Positions 30,660 through 40,764 of a DNA stretch of 49,921 nt are shown in pieces. Under the pieces are notes generated by a model, which did not search any database, was not told the DNA's origin, and saw only the letters and a program-made list of their open reading frames with translations. Every line of letters begins with the position of its first letter. The first letter of the stretch is position 1. The translations under genes were made by a program, and so were the position numbers. The DNA is from Seminavis robusta (lineage: Eukaryota > Bacillariophyta > Bacillariophyceae > Naviculales > Naviculaceae), in contig CAICTM010000641.1 of the NCBI GenBank assembly GCA_903772945.1, positions 1 through 49,921 of the forward strand, given 5' to 3'.

Positions 30660-31900
30660 GATGCATATATTGGTATGCGTACCGGTACGGGTACCGGTTA
30701 TGGTACCGGTAGGGTACGGTTCCGGATTCAGGTACCGGTTATGGTAACGCGAGTACTGAAAAAAGATTCTTCAACGTTGGATTTCTGTAAAAGGGTTGAG
30801 GTTATCATTAATGGCTTAGAAGATGGAGCCAGGATCCATTCTTTTTTGGCTTGTGTTCACTGGACACTCTCCAGGGACACATGGCATCGGCCATTTTAAC
30901 AAGAGGCCTCCGGTTGCGCCAACCACGTCTCTCAGATCTTCTCCAACTTCCATCCTAATACCCAGTTCCAGTCACAGTACCATGGCTCTGCTAAACTACT
31001 GACCCGGAACCGTACCCTACTAAGCTAGAGCTACTAGTATCCGCACCTGGAACCATACTGTACCAAGCTAAAGCTACTAGTACCCGGACCCGGAACCGTA
31101 CCTCACCATGCTAAACTCTCTCAAATCTTCTCCAACTTCCATCCTAATACCTAGTTCCAGTCACAGTACCATGGCTCTGCTACTTAAACTACTGTACCTA
31201 AACCCGGAACCGTACCGTACTAAGCTAGAGCTACTAGTACCCGGACCCGGAACCGCACCTCACCATGCTAAACTCTCTCAAGCTAAAGCTACTAGTACCC
31301 GACCCGGAACCGTACCTCACCATGCTAAACTCTCTCAAATCTTCTCCAACTTCCATCATAATACCCAGTTCCAATCACAGTACCATGGCTCTGCTAAGCT
31401 ACCGTACCTGAATCCGGAACCGTACCCTACCAAGCTAGAGCTACTAGTATCCGGATCTGGAACCATACTGTACCAAGCTAAAGCTACGATTACCAAAACC
31501 CGGAACGCTAAAGCTACTAGTACCCGGACCCGTACCTCACCACATTGAACTCTCTCAGATCTTCTCCAACTTCCATCATAATACCCAGTTCCAGTCAAAG
31601 TACCATGGCTCTGCTAAACTACAGTTATTGGCTCTGCTAAACTACAGTACCATACCTGGACCCGGAACCGTACCCTACCAAGCTAGCTAGAGCTACCAGT
31701 ATCGGGACATGTAACCGTACTGTACCGGTGAAATGGAACTTGACTTGTGTGACATAGCTGGAAGAAATGCTAGTACCAGGAACCTGGAAGCTGTCATACT
31801 GGTATCGTACTACCTGGTAGTAGCTAGCTAGTACGGTGGCTACCTACCAGTACCAGTACCTTACAGAAGGCAGCTCTGAAGGCTCAGACTTGTGGTAACC
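30660..31900. repeat. Tandem repeat region, AGTACCCGGA/CTAGAGCTACTAG units
   Basis: Overlapping imperfect units of ~110-230 bp recur, marked by CATGCTAAACTCTCTCAAAT and ACAGTACCATGGCTCTGCT at about 30945, 31106, 31319 and 31545. Shorter GAACCGTACC and GCTAGAGCTACTAGTA motifs lie between. A dense cluster of ACCGGTACC palindromes fills 30678-30744. It lies upstream of the four-TM gene, between it and the right pseudocopy. Confidence 0.85.
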
Positions 31901-31964
31901 CTATCTTTAACCCTAAAACGTTACGACGACAGACGAAAAACTAAAATTATAACCTAGCCAACTT

Positions 31965-32400
31965 CGTGGTTGGCGAAAATATAACATGACATGGCCGCCA
32001 AGGATATGAGTAAACCAATAAGTGTAGCAATGGCCACTTCGTGAGGAACCTTGTCTTGGAGCGAATACATCATGACCCGAATGAAAAAGCCCCATGCGGT
32101 CGGTATATGTACACAAAACTCATTCGCTATGGGATTGATTATCCAAGACAAAGCCAACGCGATCCTTGGCAGGAACCAAGAAAATGGTCCACAATGAATG
32201 AAAGAATCCAACCACCGCTCCCATACCGGTACACCACATGCATTCGCCCAACCAACAGCAGCGGGCAAAGGGATACAGTACCGTACCGGTACCCATGAGG
32301 CCATGTTGTCAGGATAATATTATGGTGATTCGATTCCAGTATCAAGCGAAGGCCAGTGACCCCCACAAACTTTTAGTAAATCATCAATACGCGCATTGGA
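31965..32400 (-). pseudogene. Decayed copy of the four-TM protein gene (right copy)
   Basis: On the minus strand it matches about residues 95-230 of the intact protein: FVGVT-like DNA near 32360, HSLWAVF-like DNA at about 32190, then MMYSLQDKVPHEVAIATLIG and LLISLAAMS. Frames are broken several times. Confidence 0.85.
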
Positions 32401-32558
32401 TGATCTATTTTATGGAAGCCAAGTTAGTTGTGTGGACACTTCTCAATGAATAATATTCACATCGGTTCCCAATAGCTGCCTAGTGATGGTATACTGGTAT
32501 TGTCAGAAGCAATGAGTATTGTGCCCAATTTGGAGCCACCTTTGGCTTTGTCGTTTGT

Positions 32559-33090
32559 TTATTCGTCACTCTCAATGACTGCTCGGTATGGAGTGGTCAA
32601 ATCGATTTCTCTCCTGTACTTGTCTCTGATTTCGTTATACATATCGTGGACTTCCCCTGCATGCTCCACAAAAGGAATCAGAAATCCCATGACTACACGT
32701 AGCCGATAGTTGATTGTCTCTAGAATACTGGTTCGTATCTCTCGAGGTATCCATTGCAGGTTGCGCTCGAATCGTTCCTCTGCTCCATTTCCAATCGTCC
32801 ACGGTTGAAGAGAGAAGACCGAATCTCCCAACGATAGTCAAGTCATCCCATTGGAAAGCAAGATCCTTCTGATTGACTCGGTATAAGTTGACGGCCTTGC
32901 ATAGAAGATGGTACAAAAGATCATTCTCCTGTAGCTTTTTCACAAACTCACTGTCTTTCTGTACCATTGCTTCCAGGTCAGAAATGTCATCCGCAACCAT
33001 TTGTGGAAGATGATAGCGGACCAGCTCTGCCTCTTTGTACAAACACTTCTTCTTCTTCTTGGGTTTTGGTGCTTGAGCAGGAGACGCCAT
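32559..33090 (-). pseudogene. Unrecognised protein, one frame break
   Basis: Start at 33090 (MASPAQAPKPKKKKK). The first half contains LVRYHLPQMVADDISDLEAM, FVKKLQENDLLYHLL and LYRVNQKDLAFQWDDLTIV. A one-base slip near 32830 joins a second frame reading GDSVFSLQPWTIG, NLQWIPREIRTSILETINYR and GFLIPFVEHAGEVHDMYNEI, ending at 32559. Charged helical character and the poly-Lys head suggest a soluble or nuclear protein. No family is recognised. The slip could be a sequencing error, since both halves look conserved. It is divergent from the gene at 33421 with a 330 bp gap, so the two may share a promoter region. Confidence 0.45.
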
Positions 33091-33420
33091 TTCGTTCACT
33101 TGTAAATCACACACACAAGCGGTCCTACAAAGTAAATGCATCAACAAAGGAAGTTGATGTTGCTCCACGCCAATGCGTTTTTGTGTTGTTGTTTTGGGTT
33201 TCGGCGTTTCGCTGGGACGCGCCTTGAGGACGCTTTGAGACTTGATTTGAAGGGCCCGCCTCCAGCTCTGCTGGTTGGATCTTTTGTCCAAGAACAACAT
33301 TTCGTGCTGCACCTGGTGAAGACTTTGATTCGGAGCAACAAAACCACAGCTCTGCTTTCTAAAGCCAGTAGGTCTCATCAATCGCGCTTGGACTGGTACA
33401 TAGTTCTACTAACTAACAAC

Positions 33421-33831
33421 ATGGGTTCTACACAATCCACAGCAAGGCTTGTCCTTCGTGTAGTCGTCCACGGCATGGCAACGGCGCTTGGTGCCAATGG
33501 CATTAACGGGATGTTCTTGACACCTGCATACGACAGCAAGTCAATTTCGGCAGAAGACCAAAACCATCTTCGGGTTTTCTGGGCTGTGCCAACAATCATG
33601 TCGTTTGGCATTCATTATGGCCTTTACAACTTTTACCGTGACAACAGAAACGTGCTGGAAAGACAAAAAACAGGTCGTCTTCTCAGAGAGATTGCGAGTT
33701 GGATGGGAACTGCCGCGGCTGTTAGACTATTCTCCATTGTGACATTGGGAGATCCAAAGCCTAGAATGGCCCCCATTGCCGTCGAATGCGCATTTGTTCC
33801 TTTGTTATGGATCCTAAGTAGCAATCCATAA
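33421..33831 (+). CDS. Small membrane-associated hypothetical protein, 136 aa
   Basis: The start at 33421 gives MGSTQS, a good N-myristoylation consensus (Gly2, Ser6). Hydrophobic segments occur around residues 45-60 (FWAVPTIMSFGIHYGLY), 90-105 (SWMGTAAAVRLFSIV) and 118-132. A long upstream frame extends to 33136 without a better start. No family is recognised. It lies divergent from the broken gene at 33090. Confidence 0.55.
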   Translation: MGSTQSTARLVLRVVVHGMATALGANGINGMFLTPAYDSKSISAEDQNHLRVFWAVPTIMSFGIHYGLYNFYRDNRNVLERQKTGRLLREIASWMGTAAAVRLFSIVTLGDPKPRMAPIAVECAFVPLLWILSSNP

Positions 33832-33856
33832 GCGTAAAAATAAAAACCGGTACCAG

Positions 33857-34304
33857 CAAGCTTTGAGATAAGTCTTATTTACAAACTGCACCATGTTGCT
33901 ACTATCCAATGTCTCTACTAGGTTTGTGACGAGTAATAGCTTGGTATTAAGAGCCATTATAGCAAGCATTCCATATCCAGCACTCCCATCAATCTGCATC
34001 TGGGCCATCACACGCCAGATCGTTCCGAACTCCCTCCTCGAGAAAACGATGGATCCCAATGGGGTGTGGCCTTGATTGTAGGAGCTGGCGATGCTCTTGG
34101 TTCTGCCTTGGCACACAAATTTGCCAAGGAAGGTCTCGTGGTTGCTGTGTTGGAAAGCCAAAACATCAGCATCATCATCAATTCTTTCATTGTGAAACTT
34201 TTCCAGCTGACTCACGAAAAGAAGTTTATATGGAACCAGTGGTCCTCCGCATCGAGAATACCCTGGGACCCATTCAATTGGCCATTCACAACATTGGTGC
34301 CTAT
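33857..34304 (+). pseudogene. Decayed copy of the downstream SDR gene
   Basis: Aligns with 34490 onward. It shares CAAGCTTTGAGA, then ACCATGTTGCTACTA-CCAATG, the LIVGAGDALGSALAHKF segment at about 34070-34130 and IPWDPF-NWPF. It has lost about 45 bases present in the intact gene (the VVRRDASKLDLL segment) and ends at about residue 150 with broken frames. Confidence 0.85.
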
Positions 34305-34539
34305 TAGTATGTGTACTTTTCCATTTGGCATTGAACACAAGCATCGGCGGCCTCCAGCCCTGGTGGATGGATCTTTTTGTCTGTGAACAAACTTATTCGT
34401 GACTGGTGTCACCGAAAGATCTTCTTCAGAGCACCAAAACACAAAACACACTCCCTCCATCATCTATCTGCACCTCCCCTGTGCTACAAACAAGCTTTGA
34501 GACCAATAAGTCGATCATTATCCTCTCAATTACTGTACC
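34305..34539. other. Spacer between SDR copies
   Basis: Contains a ~55 bp block at 34345-34400 similar to 33250-33305, upstream of the 33421 gene. Confidence 0.5.
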
Positions 34540-35466
34540 ATGTTGCTACTAGCCAATGTCTCTACTAGAATTGTGACGAGACGTAGATTGGTAATAAGAT
34601 CCATTAGCAAGCGCTCCATATCCAGCACTCACATTCATCTGCATCTTGGTCATCACACGCCCGATCGTTCCGAACTCCCTCCTCGAGAAGACGATGGGTC
34701 CCAACGAGGCGTGGCATTGATTGTAGGCGCCGGCGATGCTCTGGGTTCTGCCTTGGCACACAAATTTGCCAAGGAAGGTCTCGTGGTTGCCGTGGTGAGA
34801 CGTGATGCCTCCAAACTCGACTTGCTCAAGATGGATATTGAAAGCCAAAACAGCGACAACAATCATCTACAGGCACCATTGTTTCGTTGTGAAACGTTTC
34901 CAGCCGACGCCCGAAAAGAAGATCAAATGGAACAAGTGGTCGAACGCATCGAGAATACCGTGGGACCCATTCAAGTGGCCATTCACAACATTGGTGCCAA
35001 CGTGCGCTTTTCCATTTTGGATCCATCCATGACGGCCAACAAGTACTTTAAAGTGTGGGAAATGGCGGCTCTTTCGGCCTTTGTAATGGGTCGCGCTGTA
35101 GCCGCTAAAATGCAACCTCGTGGCAGCGGTTCTATTTTGTTTACGGGGGCGACATCATCCGTGCGTGGCAGTTCGCACTTTTGCGCCTTTGCCGGAGCCA
35201 TGCATGCCAAACGAGCCTTGGCACAAAGCATGGCACGGGAGTTGGGACCGCAGGGCATTCATGTGGCACATGTCCTGATTGATGGAGGCATTCAGACCGA
35301 GTTTGTAAAACGGATTATTGGAGACGACAAGTATCAAAAAGCAGTGGAAATCGATGGATTGTTAGAGCCCGAAGCGATTGCGGAAAACTATTGGAACCTG
35401 CATCAACAACCGAGAGTGGCATGGACCCATGAACTCGATTTGCGACCGTGGATTGAAAAATGGTAG
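34540..35466 (+). CDS. Short-chain dehydrogenase/reductase, atypical active site, 308 aa
   Basis: Residues 1-55 are a basic, Ser/Arg-rich leader (possible mitochondrial or plastid presequence). The Rossmann motif GAGDALG at 63-69 binds NAD(P). HNIGAN corresponds to the NAG motif. The active-site Ser is in FTGATSSVRG. Where most SDRs have Y-x-x-x-K, this protein reads FAGAMHAKRAL, with Phe or Ala replacing the catalytic Tyr and a Lys three residues off. A group of bacterial SDRs has the same F-A-G-A-x-H-A pattern (family knowledge), so this is a real subfamily rather than damage. The tail EFVKRIIGDD…WTHELDLRPW is typical of the family. The gene is intact. Its stop at 35466 and the RUS stop at 35485 are 18 bp apart, so the transcripts overlap in their 3' UTRs. 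Confidence 0.88.
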   Translation: MLLLANVSTRIVTRRRLVIRSISKRSISSTHIHLHLGHHTPDRSELPPREDDGSQRGVALIVGAGDALGSALAHKFAKEGLVVAVVRRDASKLDLLKMDIESQNSDNNHLQAPLFRCETFPADARKEDQMEQVVERIENTVGPIQVAIHNIGANVRFSILDPSMTANKYFKVWEMAALSAFVMGRAVAAKMQPRGSGSILFTGATSSVRGSSHFCAFAGAMHAKRALAQSMARELGPQGIHVAHVLIDGGIQTEFVKRIIGDDKYQKAVEIDGLLEPEAIAENYWNLHQQPRVAWTHELDLRPWIEKW

Positions 35467-35484
35467 TGCGTTAGCATTCTAAAG

Positions 35485-37152
35485 TTACGCCTTTGCTTCT
35501 ATGTTCAGCCGATAGGCATCCGCCGGTTCAACGCTAGTAACATCAGTTCCCGTCATCCATCCATGCCGCTCTAGTTCCTCTTTCAACTCTGGAAACGTCT
35601 CTTGGACAGTCTGATACGAATGTTTGATTGCCGATAGATGATGATGATCTGCATGTGTTTCGCCCAGTTGTCCCTCGTGATGTAGTAGATACGCATGAAG
35701 CATTCCTTTGATCAGATCCTCTCCCGTGGCATGTTCCTGAAATACCAAATGGATCCTCCCCGTTGTAATATTCAACAAGTAGGCTTCGTCCTGCAACAAC
35801 TCGTAAAGCTGTTGAAAGTCTTGTACTGGGCCAGGACACAGAGCCTCCAAGGAAGAGCCAATGGAAAGCCACGAATGAGCGTCATCCGGGCTTGAAAAAG
35901 AGAGAGGAAAATACTGTTCTCGGCCCGCCACTTGAGAGGGTGTCAGCACTGCTCTTGTGAATTGTGCTTGATCTTTCGTGTTGTTGTTGCTGTTGTTGCT
36001 GCTATTACTGCAATATTCGGAAAGCACCCAATGGAGCCGATGTCGATTGAAACGTCTCAATGGGACAGCCTTGAGACTCAAATAGTTGCATCCCTGATGA
36101 ATTGCACTCAAGACACAAAATCCGACAACAAAGTTGGTGGCATCGTGATGCAATACCACGGTCGACAACCCAATGCCCAATGCGGTCCCGACCAATCCGG
36201 CCCCCATGGATTGCGTTCCACTTTTGGCCGTGACATCGGCTAGATTTCCTTGCCGCGCCAGAGATTGATGAATGGCGGCGCGACTGGCACTGGCCGTCAA
36301 GAATCCGATATTCTTTCCAATATTGGCAACACACGCTAACGGCAAGACCCACGTGGACAGTACAAAGGGCGACAATATTTCCAACAAACTGGCACCATCC
36401 AAACAGAGGGCCGCCAGCATTCTCAATCGTTTGGGATCGGAATCGAATTTCTTGGTGTGTCCCATGCGACTGGCAAAAATGACACCCCCGAGTTGTCCAA
36501 TGCCATCTTTGAGGACCCAATTCAATGCACCGGCCATGATGGAAGCATTGTTGTGCGAGGATGCTCCCACCACTCCCACGGCCAATAGCAGTGTTTGGGT
36601 ACTCAATACCATGGCAGCACTTCCCGCCGCCGAAGCGGAAAATGCCAATATACTGAATTTTGCATAGCCCGGTGCGACACTGTGTGGATAGTGTGCGGGA
36701 AGAAAGTGTGTGATGACATTGTCAAATAGATATTGTTGCAGGGAATTGCTGGTTGTTGTTTTTGTTTTTGTTGTATTATTCCGATCCTTGTCATGCTGCT
36801 CGTTGGAAGGGATTGTGGTGGTCCACTGAGAGGAATTTTCGTTCGACAAGTACACAGTGACTTTTCTTGGCCGTCGTTGGTTTTTGTCTTTGTCTTCTTC
36901 TTCTGGATTATTGCCATGGTTGGTCACCAGCCCGTCGGCAGCCTGAAATTGGGTGACCTGGAATTGCCTTGATTTGGAAGAGAACTGTCGTCTCGTCCAC
37001 CCAGTTGCTTTCAGCAGCCCATGGTCCTGCAGGGTCAGAAGCACTGAATGCCTTCTAATAGTAGGGAGACGTGCAAGCCGAAGTACCAGTTGGGTAGGAC
37101 TCGACATGAGGGCACTCCGCGAAGCAAATCTTGGTATCAGTTGATAAGCCAT
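35485..37152 (-). CDS. RUS/DUF647-family protein
   Basis: Residues from about 140 onward match the DUF647 (root UVB sensitive) core: LQQYLFDNVITHFLPAHYP, VAPGYAKF, ALNWVLKDGIGQLGGVIFAS, DPKRLRMLAALCLDGASLLE, LACVANIGKNIGFLTASASR, then GNLADVTAKSGTQ. RUS proteins act in organelle-linked vitamin B6/UV-B signalling in plants, and biochemical function is still unclear (family knowledge). I prefer the start at 37152 (MAYQLIPRFASRS), which gives an Arg-rich, Ser-rich targeting-type N-terminus; a further in-frame Met lies at 37185. Several hydrophobic helices lie in the core, so an integral membrane protein is possible. The tail has Asn-rich and His-rich loops. The gene is complete and intronless as read. 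Confidence 0.9.
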   Translation of the reverse strand: MAYQLIPRFASRSALMSSPTQLVLRLARLPTIRRHSVLLTLQDHGLLKATGWTRRQFSSKSRQFQVTQFQAADGLVTNHGNNPEEEDKDKNQRRPRKVTVYLSNENSSQWTTTIPSNEQHDKDRNNTTKTKTTTSNSLQQYLFDNVITHFLPAHYPHSVAPGYAKFSILAFSASAAGSAAMVLSTQTLLLAVGVVGASSHNNASIMAGALNWVLKDGIGQLGGVIFASRMGHTKKFDSDPKRLRMLAALCLDGASLLEILSPFVLSTWVLPLACVANIGKNIGFLTASASRAAIHQSLARQGNLADVTAKSGTQSMGAGLVGTALGIGLSTVVLHHDATNFVVGFCVLSAIHQGCNYLSLKAVPLRRFNRHRLHWVLSEYCSNSSNNSNNNTKDQAQFTRAVLTPSQVAGREQYFPLSFSSPDDAHSWLSIGSSLEALCPGPVQDFQQLYELLQDEAYLLNITTGRIHLVFQEHATGEDLIKGMLHAYLLHHEGQLGETHADHHHLSAIKHSYQTVQETFPELKEELERHGWMTGTDVTSVEPADAYRLNIEAKA

Positions 37153-37342
37153 TGGTCCTTCGAAAGTGAAAAAGTCACTTGTCAAACAAAACGTAACAAC
37201 TAGACTCTAACTGTATCTTTCGCCTTTGTCGCCACAGACGATTCATTCGATCTCTTTGTTTCTGCCTCACAGCCGCATTTGGAACAGACAAGCTGGTGTG
37301 CTTGTCGATGATGTTGCCTCAGTTCAATGGACGAGAAAGGTC
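37153..37342. promoter_or_regulatory. 5' flank of the RUS gene
   Basis: Between the RUS start and the first MITE. No motif was recognised; a MITE lies within 200 bp of the start. Confidence 0.4.
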
Positions 37343-37698
37343 TGGGAGATGTTAAAAGAATCGGGAATTCTCGCTTTTTTGAACACCACCAGTTTATTCA
37401 TCAGTGATTAACACGCACTTACCCAAAGCTTTAACATCCACTTTTTGCTCCCTAGCTCTATTGTCCTTCAGTCCCGTATTTGAGCACACACTTAGTCAAT
37501 TTGGAGAAACAAGAGTTTCTTGTGATGCCTGAATCAAAACTCTCATTATTTCTTTGGTTTCATGATACAGCATGTTTACAGCTTGTTTGCCTTAGTGTTA
37601 AACAAAAGGGGAAGAAAACTGGTGGTGTTAAACAAAGCAGGGAAAAAGCTGGTGGTGTTTAAAAAACGGAGAATTCCCGCTTATTTTAACATCTCCCA
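37343..37698. mobile_element. MITE-like element, ~50 bp TIRs, 356 bp
   Basis: The left end TGGGAGATGTTAAAAGAATC and the reverse complement of the right end (TGGGAGATGTTAAAATAAGC) match closely for ~50 bp, through GAACACCACCAG. GGTC at 37339-37342 and 37699-37702 is a 4-bp target duplication. Inside, CTGGTGGTGTTAAACAAA-type subrepeats recur near the right end. No transposase ORF. Superfamily not assigned. Confidence 0.85.
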
Positions 37699-37761
37699 GG
37701 TCCACGTCACCAGTATTTTCCCTCATGCGTACTTTTGTGACCGTCGAAGGGAATGAATATA

Positions 37762-38316
37762 CAGTCAGCCCTCTCTCTTATTTATGAGGGGGTATCCTGG
37801 ACTTTGATAAATATAATGGAGGGCATAAATATAAGCGTTTTCTAGGGCCTTATTTGCTAGTAAAGTACGAATGAAGGGAGCTATCACGCTATGTTGGTCT
37901 AGGTCGGATTGGAGCCTTTGGTATGGTTTGCGTGAAATTGTTTGGCAGCTCACAAGAATTGTTTTTGTCTGGTCAAAACCATCCTTCCAAAAATGCACGT
38001 AAGCAACCAGGGCTTGGGCTGGCACCGACGAGACAGCCTCTGAGAGGTGCGTGCAGAGGTACCGCAGAGGTGCGAGGAATCCCACGTCCATTGGATCTAT
38101 ACATGTATCGGCATTTTACATGCCATCTCGGTCAAATTGAAACGGTTGGAATGGATTGTGCAACGTTGTCGGGCTGCTCGAAAGATTTGTTGCTGCAGTC
38201 ACGGTCACTCATGACTGCAGTCACGGTCACTCATGACTGGGGGGGGGATCTCGAGATTTAATAAATATAATAGAGGGAATAAATAAGAGATTATAAATAA
38301 GAGCGAGGGCTGACTG
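37762..38316. mobile_element. Tc1/mariner-type (pogo-like) MITE, 555 bp
   Basis: Ends CAGTCAGCCCTC(T/G)CTCTTATTTAT in inverted orientation, flanked by TA (37760-37761 and 38317-38318). The CAGT…CCTC tip plus TA target is typical of Tc1/mariner/pogo (family knowledge). Internal sequence has a 22 bp direct repeat (ACTGCAGTCACGGTCACTCA core at 38194-38236) and no transposase. Confidence 0.85.
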
Positions 38317-39480
38317 TAACGCCATGCTCTCAGAGCAGGGTGGATACCGGTACCGGGCAGTCTACTACAACCGGTTCTTTCAGGAAGAGTCGAGTCGAGT
38401 CGAGTCTGCACTCTACACACACCATCTTCTCAAGAGTTAGAACGTGGCCCTCAGTTACGAGCAAAAGCTAACTAGCTCGAGCTAGAGGCCTCGAACCTTT
38501 GTTCGCATAGGTCAGAAGAGGTCATCAGGTATGCCCGCAGGTGGCAATTCGGTACACATCTTGTTGGAAATAGGTAGTGCGTATGTCTTCGGTGTGACCT
38601 CGACGCACACAACCAACCTTGGGCTTCCCTTTCACGCACATCACGTTCACAATGTGCGGACAGCTTTTGCTTGCTTGGATTTCTTCATAGTATTGATAAT
38701 TCCTTTGTGCGCTCACTTTTTTTATTTCTGACCAACCAATTCGACCTTTGAACTGCCTTGCAACTCTTGTTGGACGACTGTACTCTCGCCGCTTCTCACT
38801 TGTGGCACTGTCCCATGGTAATCCATTGGGCAATGTTGCGGGCGAGGGGAGACGGGAGTAGTACAATCCTTCCACCAAAGAGTTGCGCCACGAACTAGCT
38901 CGACGACCCCTGAAGCAATCGGCAAACTACGGGTGTCGCTCGTTCGGAGCATCGGTTCATCCTCTCGCAACTTTCTCGTCTTTCCTTTGTTCGTTCCGCA
39001 GAGACCAGGCAATGACACTGAAGAAGGACGACTCGACGTGGCAAGGAACATGGGCTCACGACAGAACATCACAATGCTTTGCAATATGGAGTGAAGAGCA
39101 ATATGGAGTGAAGAATGAAGAGATTCGATTCGCCGACGGGCCCAACGGTACGAGGTGCCTTGCTTGCACACGACGATGATGCACTGGGTTCTGCTGGCGG
39201 TCACAGCCCTCCGAAACAGGGAAAGATCTGTGATTCAGACAAGGAGGCAGGAGCCATTCAGAACTCCAGGCTATGATGCTTCTATTGAGAAAAGAAAATA
39301 CCGGGCTGCAACGTCTCCCTGTAACCGACACATTCAGATATATTAACCCTTGAGTTAGGCCATAATGCACTAAGTGTCGGTAAAGCACGCACTGTGCTAA
39401 CCAGTCCGATGATACCGGCAATTGAAAAGCACCTCGCTAGTACTCCACTAGCAGATTTGTGCATTGGGTAACAGCTAGCT
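38317..39480. other. Intergenic, no convincing gene
   Basis: Minus-strand ORFs at 38525-38878 and 38722-39204 are overlapping and unrecognised. A GCAATATGGAGTGAAGA 17-mer is duplicated near 39080-39105. ACCGGTACCGG lies at about 38347. Confidence 0.45.
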
Positions 39481-40332
39481 CTAAGCTGCTTCGGCTTCTT
39501 CCTCCTCCTTGTTAGCATCGTCACTTCCGTCCTCCACTTTGGCGCCTGATTTTTTGGCTTTTTGTTTGGCTCGTTTCTTTGCATTTTTCTTTCTCCGTTT
39601 CTCTATTTCTGCTGCAGACAACTCTTTGGGGGCAGATTCTTCTGCTTCTTCTTGCTCTTGCTCTTGCTGTTCCTGGTGATTGTCGGATTGCTCCTCGTCT
39701 TCTGCTTTATCTTCCGATTTTGCGCTCTGTTTTTCTCTCCGCCGTGGCCCAGCCACCCGTCTGCTTCGACCACCTCTGCCAACCGTCGAGCTTTCCCCAT
39801 TGGCGCCTTGGGCCTGGGCTTGTTCGGCACTTTGCCGAGCCTCCTCTGCCTCTTGGAATGCCGCGTCCATATCCCCATCAAACAAATCCTTGAAAAACTT
39901 GTCGTTATACGCTTTGGAAAGCCCCGCAAGTCGCTTTCTTTCGCTATCCGGTGCTTTGAGGCCCCCCGTGGTCAATTCTTCCGATGTCATGAAAGAGACC
40001 ACGCCCTGCAAAATGGTAGCCACGCTCCACATGGGATTCCAACTCTCGGGATGAAAATCACTCATGCTCATGCACAACCGCGTATTCACTTGAAATCGGG
40101 CCGAGGGAGTCATCATCATGATCGAGGGGGGTTTCATGGGATATTCGGAGGGAAACCGTAGCTTGCCCACATAGACGCCGCCTTCATAGGGTGAATCAGG
40201 AGGACCTTGAAGCGCATAGAACCACGTCAAAATGTCAGATTCTTTTGGCTCGGCAATAATTCCAGGAGGAGGGTCCTTCTTCAGCTTGGATAGCTCCTTT
40301 CGAAGGCGGTTCACAGCGATAGTAGATGCCAT
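39481..40332 (-). CDS. Ubiquitin-conjugating enzyme E2 J-type, 283 aa
   Basis: The start at 40332 (MASTIAVNRL) matches the family N-terminus; the longer frame to 40680 is leader. The E2 core covers 5-120: RLRKELSKLKKDPP, GPPDSPYEGGVY, FPSEYPMKPPSIMM, then Cys87 in NTRLCMSMSDFHPESWNP, typical of the Ubc6/UBE2J group, followed by VATILQGVVSFM. The enzyme transfers ubiquitin from E1 to substrate or E3, often in ER-associated degradation. Unlike most UBE2J proteins there is no C-terminal TM helix: the tail is acidic and Lys-rich (EEEEAEAA end). It may thus be soluble, or may rely on an adaptor. Intact and single exon. It is divergent from the secreted-protein gene at 40765, with 432 bp shared. 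Confidence 0.9.
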   Translation of the reverse strand: MASTIAVNRLRKELSKLKKDPPPGIIAEPKESDILTWFYALQGPPDSPYEGGVYVGKLRFPSEYPMKPPSIMMMTPSARFQVNTRLCMSMSDFHPESWNPMWSVATILQGVVSFMTSEELTTGGLKAPDSERKRLAGLSKAYNDKFFKDLFDGDMDAAFQEAEEARQSAEQAQAQGANGESSTVGRGGRSRRVAGPRRREKQSAKSEDKAEDEEQSDNHQEQQEQEQEEAEESAPKELSAAEIEKRRKKNAKKRAKQKAKKSGAKVEDGSDDANKEEEEAEAA

Positions 40333-40764
40333 GGTCGTCTTTGTGTTTTTGTTGTGTTTTTGTCTCTTTGGCTCGGTGGCTCGGACCTGGCGGTCTGGGC
40401 GCTTGTCAGTGAAAAGATAATTCGAACTCACTGATCGATTTGTCGAATTTTTAACGGAAGGGCAATGGGCTTCCGAAATGCAATGACGTGGGTAATTTTC
40501 CTCCCACGTCACCCAAAGCCAACCAAATCCAAATTCGCAACAAACCCAGCAACCCATTCTAGCTAGCATTAGCTCCCATTGGCTCCCTTGACCCCGTGCA
40601 TCTGTCGGCTGATGAAAGACAGGGATGCATACGCACGAAGATGCGGAAGAAATCATGCTTTGATGAGAGCCATCAAACAACTGCTATCACCACAATCTCC
40701 TCTTTGGCGCAAAGATACAAAGAAACTAGTTTTTCAAAAGATACCCATCACATCACCTTTGAAC
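40333..40764. promoter_or_regulatory. Shared 5' region of divergent E2 and secreted-protein genes
   Basis: 432 bp between the two start codons. No TATA box or other motif was recognised with confidence. Probable bidirectional promoter. Confidence 0.45.

Noticed and set aside
37765..38091. 108-residue minus-strand ORF inside the TA-flanked MITE as a transposase
   Set aside because: It is too short, has no DDE or HTH motif and includes the TIR itself.
39562..40161. 199-residue plus-strand ORF
   Set aside because: It is antisense to the E2 gene, whose motifs are unambiguous.
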